Positions 1-10,469 of a stretch of 64,000 bases of DNA are shown here, piece by piece. Source of the stretch: Neophaeococcomyces mojaviensis. Lineage: Eukaryota > Ascomycota > Eurotiomycetes > Chaetothyriales. The notes under the pieces are model-generated. The model did no database searches. It was not told the DNA's origin and saw only the letters and a program-made list of their open reading frames with translations. The stretch is taken from contig JAPDRQ010000025.1 in assembly GCA_030247915.1 (NCBI GenBank), forward strand, positions 62,001 to 126,000, read 5' to 3'. How positions within the stretch are numbered: position 1 is the stretch's first letter; each line of letters opens with the position of its first letter. The translations under genes and the position numbers were made by a program.

Positions 1-1
1 A

Positions 2-1184
2 ATAAGAGATGGACGTGGTCGCACCATGCTCCACCACATCGCTGTCTCCTCGGCTATGAAGGGTCGTGCTGCGGTGGGCAAATACTACTTGGAATCCTTA
101 CTAGGCTACGTCCTGAAGCAATCAACCGCTACAGCAAACACGAGCGTGTCATTCGACGGGGCCGCTTCCTCGTCAATGACCTTGACACGCTTCATGTCAG
201 AAATCGTCAATGCACAGGACAAATCTGGTGATACCGCTCTCAATGTGGCTGCTAGAACCAGCACGAAAACAATCATTGATCAGCTTATTGAAGTTGGTGC
301 CGATCCTCATATTACTAATCGAGGTGGTCTTGCGCCGGTTGATTTTGGTGTCGGCAATGATGATGGCACCATCGTTCGAGATACCTCCATGTCTCAAACA
401 TTTGATGTGTCGCAGGATATAAATGCCTCTCAACAATCCCTCGAGGAGGCCAAAGAAGGCTTCATGACGTGTGAGTACTGCCCCGACGCAATCTTGACTC
501 GTCACTAACATGCGAACAGCGATGAGCGGGATCTTCGCCCAGGCCGAATCGGATTTTCAGGCCGAAATGAAAGAGAAGGAAGAAATACTAAACAAAACTA
601 ATGCGGCGTTGAAAGAGTCCGGCAATTCCCTTGTGGAGGAAAAGAAGAAGTTGGATGAACTAAAAGCGAGAGCAAGGGAGCGAGAGGAACTCGTGCAAAC
701 GATCAAGAACCTGAAACGCTTTAACCAAGAGTTGAGAGAACAATTATCCAGCACTTCTCAAGTGCAGGAGAATGTGCAGGTGGGCGAGGCCGACAAGGGC
801 CTCGATCTGGACGGCAAAATCGGCAATATAGACAACCTGTTTCCAGGTGGTGTCAACAGTCTCAGTTCGAGCATGACCCAGGAACAGATCACCTTGTTGA
901 CGTCTCTGGAACGAGCCGAAGTATTGACTGGACGGGTTCAGGCATACCAGACCCACAACGCGCTATTAGAGAATGAAGCCCGCGGGCTGAAAGGACGAAG
1001 CAGCGAACTGGAGGAAAGGTATCGCAAGATTATTAGTCTGTGCACCGGAACTCCAGAAGACAGATTGGACGACCTGCTCGACGGGCTTGTGCAGGCGGTC
1101 ATCAGCGAGCAGAAAGATATGGCTAGCAGCATAGACCTGACTCGCGTTCGCGATTTCCTACGCATGGTACAGCATGGCGCATAG
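2..1184 (+). CDS. MBF complex transcription factor, Swi6/Mbp1 type (5' partial)
   Basis: This is the C-terminal part of an ankyrin-repeat cell-cycle transcription factor of the Swi6/Mbp1 group; the start lies before the window. These proteins form MBF, which drives G1/S genes through ACGCGT boxes. Exon 1 (2-470) is open from the first bases and carries ankyrin-like segments (TMLHHIAVSS, GDTALNVAAR, GADPHITNRGGLAPVDFG). An intron at 471-519 (GTGAGT...GAACAG) restores frame into exon 2 (520-1184). Exon 2 encodes a long charged coiled coil (AEMKEKEEIL onward), then the conserved C-terminal block (LTSLERAEVLTGRVQAY; KIISLCTGTPEDRLDDLLDG) used for subunit dimerisation in this family. The DNA-binding APSES domain, if present, is outside the window, so Swi6-like (no DNA binding) and Mbp1-like cannot be separated. 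Confidence 0.85.
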
Positions 1185-2355
1185 TGCAGCAGAAGCGGTC
1201 AAGCGGCGGAGGCAAGGAAAGTGCATGTTGCATCTTTTTGTGTGAATATCTTCTGAGCCACGTGAATGGTCTATGCTTCAAATATTGAAATCACAATTGA
1301 AGATCACCTAATGTTGAACGGCGCCTCGACAATCAGCATGAAACAGCTTCGACGACGAGCTTTCGTACCTACTTCGGCGCTTCGCGAATTTCTGTAGACA
1401 CAAACGCTGCAGTAAAGCGCCGGTATGTAGTCTCAATTGCTATATCAGTATTTTGTTGGCGTTAAATGCATTGCATTCATCGGAGCTCGTGGGTCCGACA
1501 TGAAACTCCAAGCGGAGCTCCCCTCATGCGCATTTGAAGTCCAATCAGAAAAAAAGGCAAGACTTACACCAGTCATTTCGCCAAGAAACAGAAGTTAAAC
1601 GCTCACTAGTCAAACACTTACTCCTGATTCGATATCCATCCGCTCCTAACTCCTGCACGCGCTACTTCTTCTCTCAAACGCTTGGGCGACACATCCTCCA
1701 CCATGCCCGTCGCATATTTCTTTAGTTTCGAGAGCACAATCCAATCGTATTGAGGATCTGCCATGCATAAGCCACCCGCTCCATGCTAATTGGTCCGCAC
1801 GCACGACATTCTGATGGATCTTTGCAACACCGCTGCGACATGTTTTATGTCTGGCCAGCAGCAGATCGAACAAGAAGTGTACCAAGATCCAACCTCCGCC
1901 ATGATCGGAGCCAATGAGGTCGCGTGCTCATCTCAACTGTTCGGTGAGTCGGTATCGTCCAGACCATCGTGACTTGGAGCCGGCCATGATCTCTCCACCA
2001 TGCTTGCTTCAGCGCTCCGGCAAGACCAGCTGGAGACTTTTCTGCGACCACAGGAGTTGCACCGATGCTGGTGACTTCTCCTTTGTGTTCCATATGACCT
2101 TCGATAAGACCATCAATCTTTCCTCGGCAGGTCCACACACGTTGTTGCTCTTCAATTTCCATTCTCTTGCCGGGCGTTACTGGTTAGCGCCTACATTGCA
2201 CAGGCAATCATTCATTTCAAGCGGTATTGACGACCGCTGTCAAGCAGGGCTTAGACGATCATTATTATTGTTTTCAGGTCCCAGCTGACCGGGAACTTCG
2301 TAACACTTGCGTGGCAAACTACATTCATTGTGCTGAGCACTTAACTGCCGACGAT
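1185..2355. other. intergenic region
   Basis: Apart from the 48-codon candidate at 1618-1764 I see nothing supportable here. It must contain the terminator of the MBF gene and the promoter of the membrane-protein gene that starts at 2356. Confidence 0.5.
1618..1764 (-). CDS. candidate small protein, 48 aa
   Basis: A short reading frame begins ATG at 1764 and encodes MADPQYDWIVLSKLKKYA and onward, ending at TAA 1620-1618. The composition is balanced and charged (SPKRLREEVARAG) and looks more like real protein than the neighbouring frames. The stop overlaps a consensus donor GTAAGT in the phrase GAGTAAGTG, so this may be the first exon of a slightly longer gene whose 3' part I could not place. 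No family was recognised. Low confidence. Confidence 0.3.
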   Translation of the reverse strand: MADPQYDWIVLSKLKKYATGMVEDVSPKRLREEVARAGVRSGWISNQE

Positions 2356-3350
2356 ATGCATTTCACGCGATGGGCAGTCACCACCACAATCCTTGTTGCT
2401 GAGGCGAGTCTTGCAGCTTCCTCTGCTTTGCTCTACATGCCGTCTTTCAGAAAACACGATAGTTTAGACGACTTGATGAAAAGGGCATCCGATCTTTACG
2501 AGGGAGACTTGGAGCGAAGGAGTCCCCAAGGTGGCGATTTGAGCTTGTCAGCACCGAATGTTGAACAGAACACGAGCACACTTACAGCATGTTCTACTGC
2601 ATTGTCGGGTCGTACTGTCAGCAATGAAGTTGGCATGGCTGCCTGTTACAACATTCTCGATTGGCACGCAAACATGGGCGGCATGTTCCAAGCGGACTTA
2701 CGCCTATTTCAGCTTTCGCCAGCGACAGGTGCTTTTGCAAGCATTCCTATGAACGCCATTACGGTTAACCTGGTCTACCCTAACAGCACTCAATTCTCAA
2801 CCCTGATGAATGTGAAACGAAGCACAACATCATTACAGCGCAGAGATAATGGAACAAATGAGATCCAACAATTTTCACTGCAAGGAAGTTTCAAGATCCA
2901 GATAGATCAGAGCAAGCTGAACGTGTAAGCATCTATGTGCTACTCCTTAAAGATTCTGTACTAACCTGACAAAGAACCGAACTCATGTCACTCCTTATCC
3001 CACAAATCACCTTGGACGCAACTTCAACAAACGGCACCAAAATTACGTCAGACCTCGTGTCAGATGACACAGCCTATTTCGTAGCAGGCAAATTCAAAGA
3101 CGAAGCAACACCACAAATCGCAAAGCAAGCCGCGAACCCTGCAATGGCAGTACAAGCAATTTCACACTCGAATGGCTTCGTCCTACCGGGACGAACATTT
3201 GGCATCTTCCCTGTCGGTCTTATCGTGACCGGTGCGTGGACATTTCTTTTCATTCTTGCCTATGGATTAGGCACATTGGGCAGAATAAGACATAGGGAGA
3301 TCTACCGCAAAAGGATAGCCGCAACAGCCGGCAAAGGAGGCAAGCGGTGA
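2356..3350 (+). CDS. secreted/type I membrane protein of a conserved fungal family, function unknown
   Basis: The start at 2356 is chosen because the protein then opens with a signal peptide (MHFTRWAVTTTILVAEASLA); the frame is open further upstream but that extension looks unlike protein. Exon 1 is 2356-2924. The intron at 2925-2974 (GTAAGC...CTAACCTGACAAAG) restores frame; exon 2 is 2975-3350. The ectodomain contains ACYNILDWHAN, FQADLRLFQLSPATG and ITVNLVYPN, which resemble an uncharacterised ascomycete secreted-protein family in which an adhesion- or wall-like beta domain is followed by a membrane anchor. Near the C-terminus there is one transmembrane helix (FPVGLIVTGAWTFLFILAYG) and a basic tail (RIRHREIYRKR), predicting a cytoplasmic C-terminus. 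Function is unknown. Confidence 0.75.
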
Positions 3351-3969
3351 ACAGAGAAGGTGGCATTTTTGGATTTCAGCATCACTATACCCATGTACCA
3401 CTACAGCATTTGACAGCGGTTAGACACGCGACAACGAATTTCATAGATTCAATATAAGGAAGTCGATGGCGTCCAAACAGCCCCCAAACTACCTCTGTAG
3501 ATATACTCACGTGACTGGTGATCGAATTGAAAGCAACAAGCTTTCATCTCCGCTTGAGACCGTTCCCCCAGATTTTTGTCATTTGTTTCCTTCAACCTTC
3601 AGTGCGCCACAATCTGATCGCCGCTAGGCATGTGTCATAGGTAGCCTGATCATGTCCATTCAAGGCAAAATGTGCTTGAAGCGCGACGACTCACTTATTG
3701 AGTGTCTTGGTTTGCATTAACGGTGAGTTGAGTGAAAGAAAGTATTCGAACACGTCTCGTGACTTCGTGAAATACTCATGACAAATTTTCTCACACGACG
3801 TTTTTCCTACTCTATATAGCGATTAGGTTTGTGCGATACCTGTCTCAGTTGAGTGCATAGCGAGCTTGCATCAAAAACTGCTGAGGTGCAACTCCTAAGC
3901 CACGAAGACCAGCTATATTGACACTCAGCACCTGGCCGACCACGCTATCATAGCGCCACAGCGCCAGTC
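3351..3969. promoter_or_regulatory. intergenic/promoter region of EMW1
   Basis: This 619-bp gap precedes the EMW1-like gene on the same strand. A TATA-like CTATATAG lies near 3813-3820, about 150 bp before the ATG. No other feature was seen. Confidence 0.3.
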
Positions 3970-6900
3970 ATGGAACATCTCTTTCCTTACCCCAAGATGG
4001 GGAACTCATGGCTCGAGATACTCGAGGACCCTTTGACACGAAAGCTGTTAGGTCACGATGCGCAGATGGCTGAGAAAGTCCCATTCATCAGTGGCGTACA
4101 ATCGAGATTGAAATTCCTTCTTCAAGATCCCCTGAAGCACCTCTCCTTTGCAAAGATAGGTTATACAGCACTAGAAGCGTTTCTTCAAGCTAACTGCACC
4201 GGACCGCCACTGGAATTCGACACAGTTTCGGTCATTTTCCCGGAGGCTTATTTGGGTGAGGTGCCGCAAATCAAGCAGGAAATGATCAAGAGTCTCTCAA
4301 TCGACGGAATTGATATTTACTCCCTCGCGCCACATATCGAGCTCTTTTGGCTTGCAAAGGCTATGATGGACAACGCATTGTTGGCCGAAGAAGGTTTCAA
4401 TGGACGGCGAGCACGATTTCGCGTTAATTTTTGGCACCAAAAGCTGCTCTCTGAGATGTCTGATACTCTTAAAAGTATCATCCATCACGACGCAGATGTG
4501 CTTGACTCGCAGATGACATCTCGCCTTACTCACGGCGGCGCAGCTGCACAGGAGCATATGGTGGAATTTCTGGTCGAGCGCGCCAATATGAGAGCCTTTT
4601 ATGGAGATGGGTCTCTGGCTAGAGAAGACTTATTGAGGGCTGCCAAACTCCGGAATTTTGAATTCGCTTTGACTGGTGCGATGGGAAAGAGAACAAAATT
4701 TCAGGAGAAAGATGTCAGCCAACTGGTAGTGATGGCCAAGAGTCAAGATGTCGAGCCAGAGCCCTACAGCAGTCGAAAATCAAGTCGGGCTGATCAAGGA
4801 TCTAGGAAAAGCAGTTTCGCTGAAAAAAATTCAAGGAGTATGCAATTACGACCCATGACTCCGAGTTCGGTACATGTAGGACACGACTCGTTCTCGGGCA
4901 TGATGGAACACCAATCGCCTAAAACGCAAGCCACACAGCCAGAGAATATACCTCTTAATCATGATACACTGCTTGAAGATATTCAATTCAAGCCGAAATC
5001 GTCGGCTTCTGTTGATCCAACTACTAATATTATCACCGACCAATCGCACCTTCCCATCACCCTGGCATTCATGGACCCGGCCGAACAACCACTACTCTTC
5101 CCTATGGATTCTATCATTCTTCTTACAGTAGCTTCCAGCATTACCAATACGCAAGCATCAGACGGTTTGACAAGAGAAGAGACATTGCCATATGCCACAC
5201 GAGTGCTCGAAGGTGGGTCGTCAAACTGGTCAGTATATACGCAAGCATTGCTGGTCCGGAGCAGAATAGAAGCATATCAATCCAAGACAGCCGAAAGAGG
5301 TCTGCTACAACTCCAAGCCCTTGTTGACCAGGTGATAGCAGAGACAACAGGGAAACAAGTGGCCACTCTTAAGGACGGTGAAGCAGATGCCAATAATTCT
5401 GCAACGCCGAGCACTTTCCTTCCAAGACCGACACAAGAAGAAAGTGCAACGGTCGCAGAAAGATTGCGGTTTATTCATCAAATATCGCCTCCTTACAGAT
5501 GGGAGCTTGAAGCGGAGCTCGCGGCGAGATGGACAGCCATGGGCGGCTTGCGTTCAGCACTAGAAATCTACGAGCGACTACAAATGCATGCAGAGGTAGC
5601 CCTGTGCTTGGCAGCTACAGACAATGCAGCAGAAGCCACATCTTTATTGAAAAAATTATTGTTTGTCAACCCTGACCAAGACATGAAGGATGGAGATACT
5701 GTCCGGCTGCAAGAACCACAGCCGGCGGACACACCACGACTGCTATGCATACTGGGTGACCTTCAACAAGAACCGAAGTTCTACACCCTCGCATGGACGC
5801 TCTCCTCCAATCGGTACGCTCGCGCTCAAAGGTCACTAGGCACTTTCTACCTCAAAAAGCGGGATCCCGAAGCAGCGGTGCAAGCATACTTCAAAGCTCT
5901 TCAAATCGCTCGTCAAGATCTCAATACTTGGTTCTCATTGGGTTGTGTCCAACTCGAGCTCGAGGACTGGCGAGGCGCAATTGATAGCTTCACGAGAGTT
6001 GTACAGCTTGAAGATCGTGACGCGCAAGGATGGAGTAATCTAGCAGTGGCGCTTCTAAGACTGCCTGCACCGGTTTCGAGTCCCTCGACCGAAAAGTACG
6101 AACCTTCAGGTCTAGAGACCATTGAAGAGAGTACTGGAGGTGAGAAGGTGGTCGATCCATTACAACATACACGCGAAGCTTTGCGAGCACTGAGACGTGC
6201 AGCGAACCTTCAGCGTGACGATGCGCGGATATGGGACAACTACCTAACAGTAGCGGCGAGTATACCGCCTGATCCAGAGCACCCCGAGAGGAGCACACCA
6301 TGGCAAGAAGTCATACATGCTATGAGCTATATCGTAACTCTGCGGCATAAGAAGGAGGGCGAGAGTTGTGTCGATCTGAAAATTCTCGAGGCACTTATCG
6401 ATCATGTCACTAATACTTGGGACTACCCGATGGCAGAAGAAGACGCGCAGGATGAAGCCGGCACGAACATATCGACCCGGACTCAAGCGCAGACATCTGA
6501 GAAGCAGATACCCGTGGATAATGCTCAGGACAACAACAATACCACTATCTCAGACCACCCCTCAACATCAGACAGCCACCCGCCACCACCATCCGCACCT
6601 CGTGTCCCCTTCTTAATCCGTGCTACTCTCCGCCTTATCGACACCCAAATCGCCCCACTAGCTACTTCCTCACCGCGACTATTTCTCCTTCTCTCCCGCG
6701 TAGCCCTTTGGCGTCATCGACCAGCCGAGTCCTTATCCTATATTGAGAAGTACTGGCGAGCCACCACGACCACCAGTGTCAATAAAAACCCTGCAGACAT
6801 CATCGAGGCTACAAAAACACTAGTCAATGGTTACCAGACCCTCGGGCCCATGGAACGAGAAAGGACTGGCGGCATCGTAGAAAAGGGATGGAAATTCAAA

Positions 6901-7017
6901 AGCCGGACTGCGATACGCAGCGCAATGAGCAAGGCGAAGGGCGTGTGGGATGACAAACCTGAGTATACGGAGCTTGAAGCGTTGATGGGGGAGCTAAAAA
7001 ATTCGTCAACAGATTAG
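3970..7017 (+). CDS. EMW1: TPR protein Emw1/TTC27 homologue
   Basis: A single-exon 1015-aa protein. TTC27 and yeast Emw1 are essential cytosolic TPR proteins linked to cell-wall maintenance and, in animals, to chaperone-assisted assembly. The diagnostic central block begins near residue 594 (LCILGDLQQEPKFYTLAWTL) and runs into the TPRs: YARAQRSLGTFYLKKRDPE, AVQAYFKALQIARQDLNTW, FSLGCVQLELEDWRGAIDSF and AQGWSNLAVALLRL, then the later helix pair REALRALRRAANLQRDDARIW. The N-terminal half is helical. A low-complexity serine-rich insert (about residues 265-310) and a Pro/Ser/Thr-rich linker (about 830-880) interrupt it; both look disordered. Length fits the family. The ATG at 3970 is the first in frame after a non-coding stretch. 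Confidence 0.9.
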   Translation: MEHLFPYPKMGNSWLEILEDPLTRKLLGHDAQMAEKVPFISGVQSRLKFLLQDPLKHLSFAKIGYTALEAFLQANCTGPPLEFDTVSVIFPEAYLGEVPQIKQEMIKSLSIDGIDIYSLAPHIELFWLAKAMMDNALLAEEGFNGRRARFRVNFWHQKLLSEMSDTLKSIIHHDADVLDSQMTSRLTHGGAAAQEHMVEFLVERANMRAFYGDGSLAREDLLRAAKLRNFEFALTGAMGKRTKFQEKDVSQLVVMAKSQDVEPEPYSSRKSSRADQGSRKSSFAEKNSRSMQLRPMTPSSVHVGHDSFSGMMEHQSPKTQATQPENIPLNHDTLLEDIQFKPKSSASVDPTTNIITDQSHLPITLAFMDPAEQPLLFPMDSIILLTVASSITNTQASDGLTREETLPYATRVLEGGSSNWSVYTQALLVRSRIEAYQSKTAERGLLQLQALVDQVIAETTGKQVATLKDGEADANNSATPSTFLPRPTQEESATVAERLRFIHQISPPYRWELEAELAARWTAMGGLRSALEIYERLQMHAEVALCLAATDNAAEATSLLKKLLFVNPDQDMKDGDTVRLQEPQPADTPRLLCILGDLQQEPKFYTLAWTLSSNRYARAQRSLGTFYLKKRDPEAAVQAYFKALQIARQDLNTWFSLGCVQLELEDWRGAIDSFTRVVQLEDRDAQGWSNLAVALLRLPAPVSSPSTEKYEPSGLETIEESTGGEKVVDPLQHTREALRALRRAANLQRDDARIWDNYLTVAASIPPDPEHPERSTPWQEVIHAMSYIVTLRHKKEGESCVDLKILEALIDHVTNTWDYPMAEEDAQDEAGTNISTRTQAQTSEKQIPVDNAQDNNNTTISDHPSTSDSHPPPPSAPRVPFLIRATLRLIDTQIAPLATSSPRLFLLLSRVALWRHRPAESLSYIEKYWRATTTTSVNKNPADIIEATKTLVNGYQTLGPMERERTGGIVEKGWKFKSRTAIRSAMSKAKGVWDDKPEYTELEALMGELKNSSTD

Positions 7018-7618
7018 TCCATATTCTTCTTAAGGTGACACACAAGGTGGGTGGATCAGGCTTTCTCTGAAGAAGAACAAGAGTCACGGGACATTCAGTA
7101 CAGATAGTCGAATGTGATTCTTCCTAGATCGTTGCTAGAAGAACTCGTTACTTCTGATCTCTCACTATATACATCATCTCGTGTCCAGACGTGCTCAGTA
7201 CATACACAGAAAGCTTTTTTAGCGCTATGCTCGAGAGCAATGCTTCAATTGGTAGTAACCTTGTTACCCATACGAAACGATTTCGATGAACGCCTTCAGC
7301 CTATTGTTCGTTGTCGTGATCGCCCTTTCACAGGAGAAAGGGATATTAGTGGAAAATATAGGGGGTGGGATAGTCGGTCGGGAAGGCACGGTAAGGCGGA
7401 GATGTGGGAAATAAAAAGTATAAGAATATTCAATTGTTTCAATCCATGGTCTCCGCTAACGATGAATACAATGCGCGGTCAATCATAAAAGCTTTCCCAG
7501 TTGCAAAAGTAATCGCCACATCTCCTTAACATCGCACTGCTCTATCAGTGAGCTTACTCTTTCAAGACGGCCTGAATTGTTGCAGCGACCACCTCACACC
7601 ATGCAAGCTCCCCCCATG
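7018..7618. other. intergenic region between convergent genes
   Basis: The 3' ends of EMW1 (plus) and TFIIF-alpha (minus) face each other across about 600 bp. Both terminators must lie here. The short open frames show no protein-like character. Confidence 0.5.
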
Positions 7619-9814
7619 CTAGGAAGACTGGGCACTATCCTTAAGCACTAAAATCTGCCTTCCGTCCTCATGTGTGACCTTCTTGGCAATCTGCAAGGTC
7701 AACTTGATGAACTCCGAGCCTCGCTCCTTAGGATGTGGCACGTTCTGTATAAACTCGACAACTGTCATGCCCTTCGGCATTGAGCGCTGAATATAGCCTC
7801 GGATGTCGTCATGTGTGGGCATTGACGTTACGGGCGACGATGCACCAGGTGCAGTCGAAGAAGGCCGGGAAGGCACGTTAGTCCGCACATTCGGAGCAGG
7901 AACAGGTGAGTCTGCGCGGGAGGAAACAGCACTGTGTTGAGTTTTCTTGAGCTTTCTACGGCGCGTTGCATCGGAGAGGGTGCCGCCGTCGGTATCCGAA
8001 CCTACACCAGAGCGGATTTTGAGTTTTTGTGTTTGCGGTGCAGAGGAGGAGGGAGCATTGGCTGGAGAGGTTGGGCGAGAAATTCCTGGAGTGGGTTGAT
8101 TCGAGGAGAGGTGTTTTGTTTTTGGTTTCTTATTGCGCACCGAGGTATCTGTGCCTGAACCGGCTTCGGAGAGGTTTGGCGAGCCGGGCCGTTTGAGCGA
8201 CTTCTTGGAGAGGGCGTCGCGGTCGCTAAGGCCGCTCTGCATTTTTTCTTTACGGCCTGAAGGAGTTGTTGCACCGGAGGGTGGTGCGGTTAGTTTGTTG
8301 GTGCTGTCTTGGAGTTGGGCGGCTTTTCGCTTTTCCGCTTCTTCGGGTGTTTCTTCTTCGGAATCGGACTGAGACGAGGTTAGCAAGAACAAAGTATCAC
8401 TGATCACCAAACTCACTGATGAGGAATATTCAGAATCACTAGCGTGATTGTAGTCGCCTTCGTGCTTTTCTAGAGCCTTTCGGATGCCCCTGAAGTTCTC
8501 CCTCCTTGCCTCCCTTTCTCTCTGTTCTTCCTCTTCTTCCTCGTCATACTCACGTTCCGTCTTTACCTCGAAAAAGTTCGCTTTCAACTGATCCTCTCTG
8601 ATCCTCTTCTCAGCGAACTTCTCGTCTTCATCCTGCACTTTAATGACGTCGCCCTCTTCATCATCGGCAAACAATTCGTCATCGTCAAAATCAATATCTG
8701 CATCTTCTCCTGTGCGGCCGGCATACCTGTTGCTTTTGGCTTCACCAGAATACAGCTTACTAGTGCGCTCCTCCAGCAGTTGTTGTTTCTGGCGAAGAAC
8801 AGACTTCTCTTCAACACGCTCCAACCACTCTGGCATTGTTGACCGTTTCCTGAAAGCGGCTTCAGCTTGTTCAATTGACATAGCATTACGGTCGATTCTT
8901 TTCGGGCTGAATTCATAGACTTTCTCCACCGGAACCAGTCTGAACTTGCCAGTAGATGAATCGCCGGCAGACTCATAGACAAAAGCAACGTGTCGGTGAG
9001 AGGAGGGACCTTGGTTCTCTCCAACGTAACAGTGCTTGTTATCAAAGTCCTCCAGATGCCATGGCAACTTCTCTTCAAAATTGGTCTGTATGCGACGCTT
9101 GTCCTCCTCGGAGTACTCACGCTTCCTCACTTCCTTAGTCTTCAATTTCTGGATCGTACTCTTTCTCGATTGAGCAGGAGCGATCTGAGCCAGGTTGGCA
9201 GCGCGTTCTTGTTGTCTCTGCTCCTTCAGCTTACTCATGTTCTCACGCTCGCCCTCCTTCAGACCATCCTTGAGCTCCACTTGATCCTCTTTAATTATGC
9301 TTTCGAGATTGGTACGAGGGTCTCGACGATGGAGATGCGCAGGCTGAGCAAATTGAGAGGAGTCTCGAATATCGATCGTCTTGTCGCCTGTCAAATGCAT
9401 TATGTGATGTCTCAATCCCTCCAGTAGATCCTTCTTGGTGGTCACCAGCTTGAAGTCCTTGTATCTTGTAGCGTTGGGCGCCACATTTGGGTCACTGAAG
9501 CCGCTGTGTTGGTTTTGGTTCGTAGGCACCACGAGGTTTGGCGAGGCAGACCGTTGTGGGAGTGGTATGGCACGTACAGCTTTACCATTGACCTGCGGCG
9601 CTGGGATCAAGCCATTCGGTCTTGGAGGTGCTTGACCTGGTTGTCTCGCAGTCGCAAAAGGATTGACCTTGGGTCGCTGAACTCGTCGGACTACATTGGG
9701 AGGCGGACCATTTGTGGAGAGCGGACCATTCGTAGGAGGCCGAGCAGGAAGACTCGTGCCATTCGTAGGAGGCCGAGCAGGAAGACTCGTGCCATTCATA
9801 TTTGCAGGGTTCAT
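7619..9814 (-). CDS. TFG1: transcription initiation factor IIF alpha subunit (RAP74/Tfg1)
   Basis: TFIIF-alpha binds RNA polymerase II with its beta partner and helps preinitiation-complex assembly and start-site choice in the nucleus. The family core is clear: PWHLEDFDNKHCYVGENQG followed by HVAFVYESAG and KFRLVPVEKVYEFSPKR, the triple-barrel dimerisation domain. An acidic, charged middle follows. A C-terminal winged-helix module (DDIRGYIQRSMPKGMTVVEF) ends the protein. I take the ATG at 9814 (MNPANMNG); the frame is open to 9937 but the extension is not protein-like. An intron at 8369-8416 (GTGAGT...TCTCAG) is exactly 48 nt with no in-frame stop, so it can hide as 16 codons; removing it gives SEYSSS joined to SDSEEE. 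A perfect 33-bp tandem duplication lies near the N-terminus. Confidence 0.9.
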   Translation of the reverse strand: MNPANMNGTSLPARPPTNGTSLPARPPTNGPLSTNGPPPNVVRRVQRPKVNPFATARQPGQAPPRPNGLIPAPQVNGKAVRAIPLPQRSASPNLVVPTNQNQHSGFSDPNVAPNATRYKDFKLVTTKKDLLEGLRHHIMHLTGDKTIDIRDSSQFAQPAHLHRRDPRTNLESIIKEDQVELKDGLKEGERENMSKLKEQRQQERAANLAQIAPAQSRKSTIQKLKTKEVRKREYSEEDKRRIQTNFEEKLPWHLEDFDNKHCYVGENQGPSSHRHVAFVYESAGDSSTGKFRLVPVEKVYEFSPKRIDRNAMSIEQAEAAFRKRSTMPEWLERVEEKSVLRQKQQLLEERTSKLYSGEAKSNRYAGRTGEDADIDFDDDELFADDEEGDVIKVQDEDEKFAEKRIREDQLKANFFEVKTEREYDEEEEEEQREREARRENFRGIRKALEKHEGDYNHASDSEYSSSVSLVISDTLFLLTSSQSDSEEETPEEAEKRKAAQLQDSTNKLTAPPSGATTPSGRKEKMQSGLSDRDALSKKSLKRPGSPNLSEAGSGTDTSVRNKKPKTKHLSSNQPTPGISRPTSPANAPSSSAPQTQKLKIRSGVGSDTDGGTLSDATRRRKLKKTQHSAVSSRADSPVPAPNVRTNVPSRPSSTAPGASSPVTSMPTHDDIRGYIQRSMPKGMTVVEFIQNVPHPKERGSEFIKLTLQIAKKVTHEDGRQILVLKDSAQSS
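8369..8416 (-). other. phase-0, 48-nt stopless intron in TFIIF-alpha
   Basis: The donor GTGAGT and acceptor CTCGTCTCAG are consensus. The encoded 16 residues (VSLVISDT...) are hydrophobic in an otherwise acidic, serine-rich linker. Retention would keep the reading frame. Confidence 0.75.
9726..9791. repeat. two perfect 33-bp tandem copies inside TFIIF-alpha
   Basis: The unit starting CCATTCGTAGGAGG occurs at 9726-9758 and 9759-9791 with no mismatch. On the minus strand it encodes two copies of an 11-residue unit, SLPARPPTNGT, near the N-terminus. Perfect identity points to a recent duplication and a site likely to vary in length between strains. Confidence 0.9.
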
Positions 9815-9944
9815 CCTGCCTACCAAGCTGGTGATGGCTACCGGATAATTGAGGAAATCTGCAGCGACATGGACGCGGAAAGGAACTGATAGACCTTGAG
9901 GAGGTATGCGCGAGGAAGCCCAAGAGATGAGTGTCACTTAGACG

Positions 9945-10268
9945 CTAAGGGCGCATTGGTCTTTGTGACGGCACGTCCCAATGCGCTGCCGCGTTGACAT
10001 GAGGTGGTAGTCCTGGCAGCCTCGCGAACTCAGCCTCGTTGATGTCTTCCTGACCCAAGAGCCCACCGAATACAGAATGAAATGGGGTATCTTTTAGCCC
10101 AAAACCATCGAGTGTATTCCGTTTACTTGCATGAGTGACGCCTGCAGCTACTGCATCGATCGTGCCTTGCAGCTGTCTCGACACTTTCAACTGGATCATC
10201 AATCTTCCATCAAAATTGTTGATGCAATGCTGTACAAGCTTCTCAATATTGACCTTCCTGTCAACCAC
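9945..10268 (-). CDS. hypothetical 107-aa reading frame in divergent promoter
   Basis: An open frame starting MVDRKVNIEKLVQHCINNF lies in the gap between the divergent TFIIF-alpha and nucleotidyltransferase genes, on the TFIIF strand. Composition is protein-like, but I recognise no family and see no intron signal linking it to either neighbour. It could be a small gene, a 5' leader exon or chance. Low confidence. Confidence 0.22.
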   Translation of the reverse strand: MVDRKVNIEKLVQHCINNFDGRLMIQLKVSRQLQGTIDAVAAGVTHASKRNTLDGFGLKDTPFHSVFGGLLGQEDINEAEFARLPGLPPHVNAAAHWDVPSQRPMRP

Positions 10269-10469
10269 GAAGATTCAGACAGTCTTTCATGCTTCCTTTA
10301 CCCAGCTTTCAGCGTTGAAGGTTGAGAGCTGACTGCCATAAGTGTCAACACCTTCATTCCAAAATCACTCCCACGTCGTATATTGGACACGATCAGACCT
10401 AGCTGGCCTGATTATCTCTACATAAATACCACCAAGTTTTCTCTCTCTCTCCACATAACTGTCCTCACC

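Noticed and set aside
8584..9120. Long open frame on the minus strand in another phase of TFIIF-alpha
   Set aside because: It overlaps the verified TFIIF-alpha core in a different frame and has no family match.
10383..10469. Upstream start for the nucleotidyltransferase at 10383
   Set aside because: The extra 29 residues look like leader; the ATG at 10470 begins protein-like sequence.
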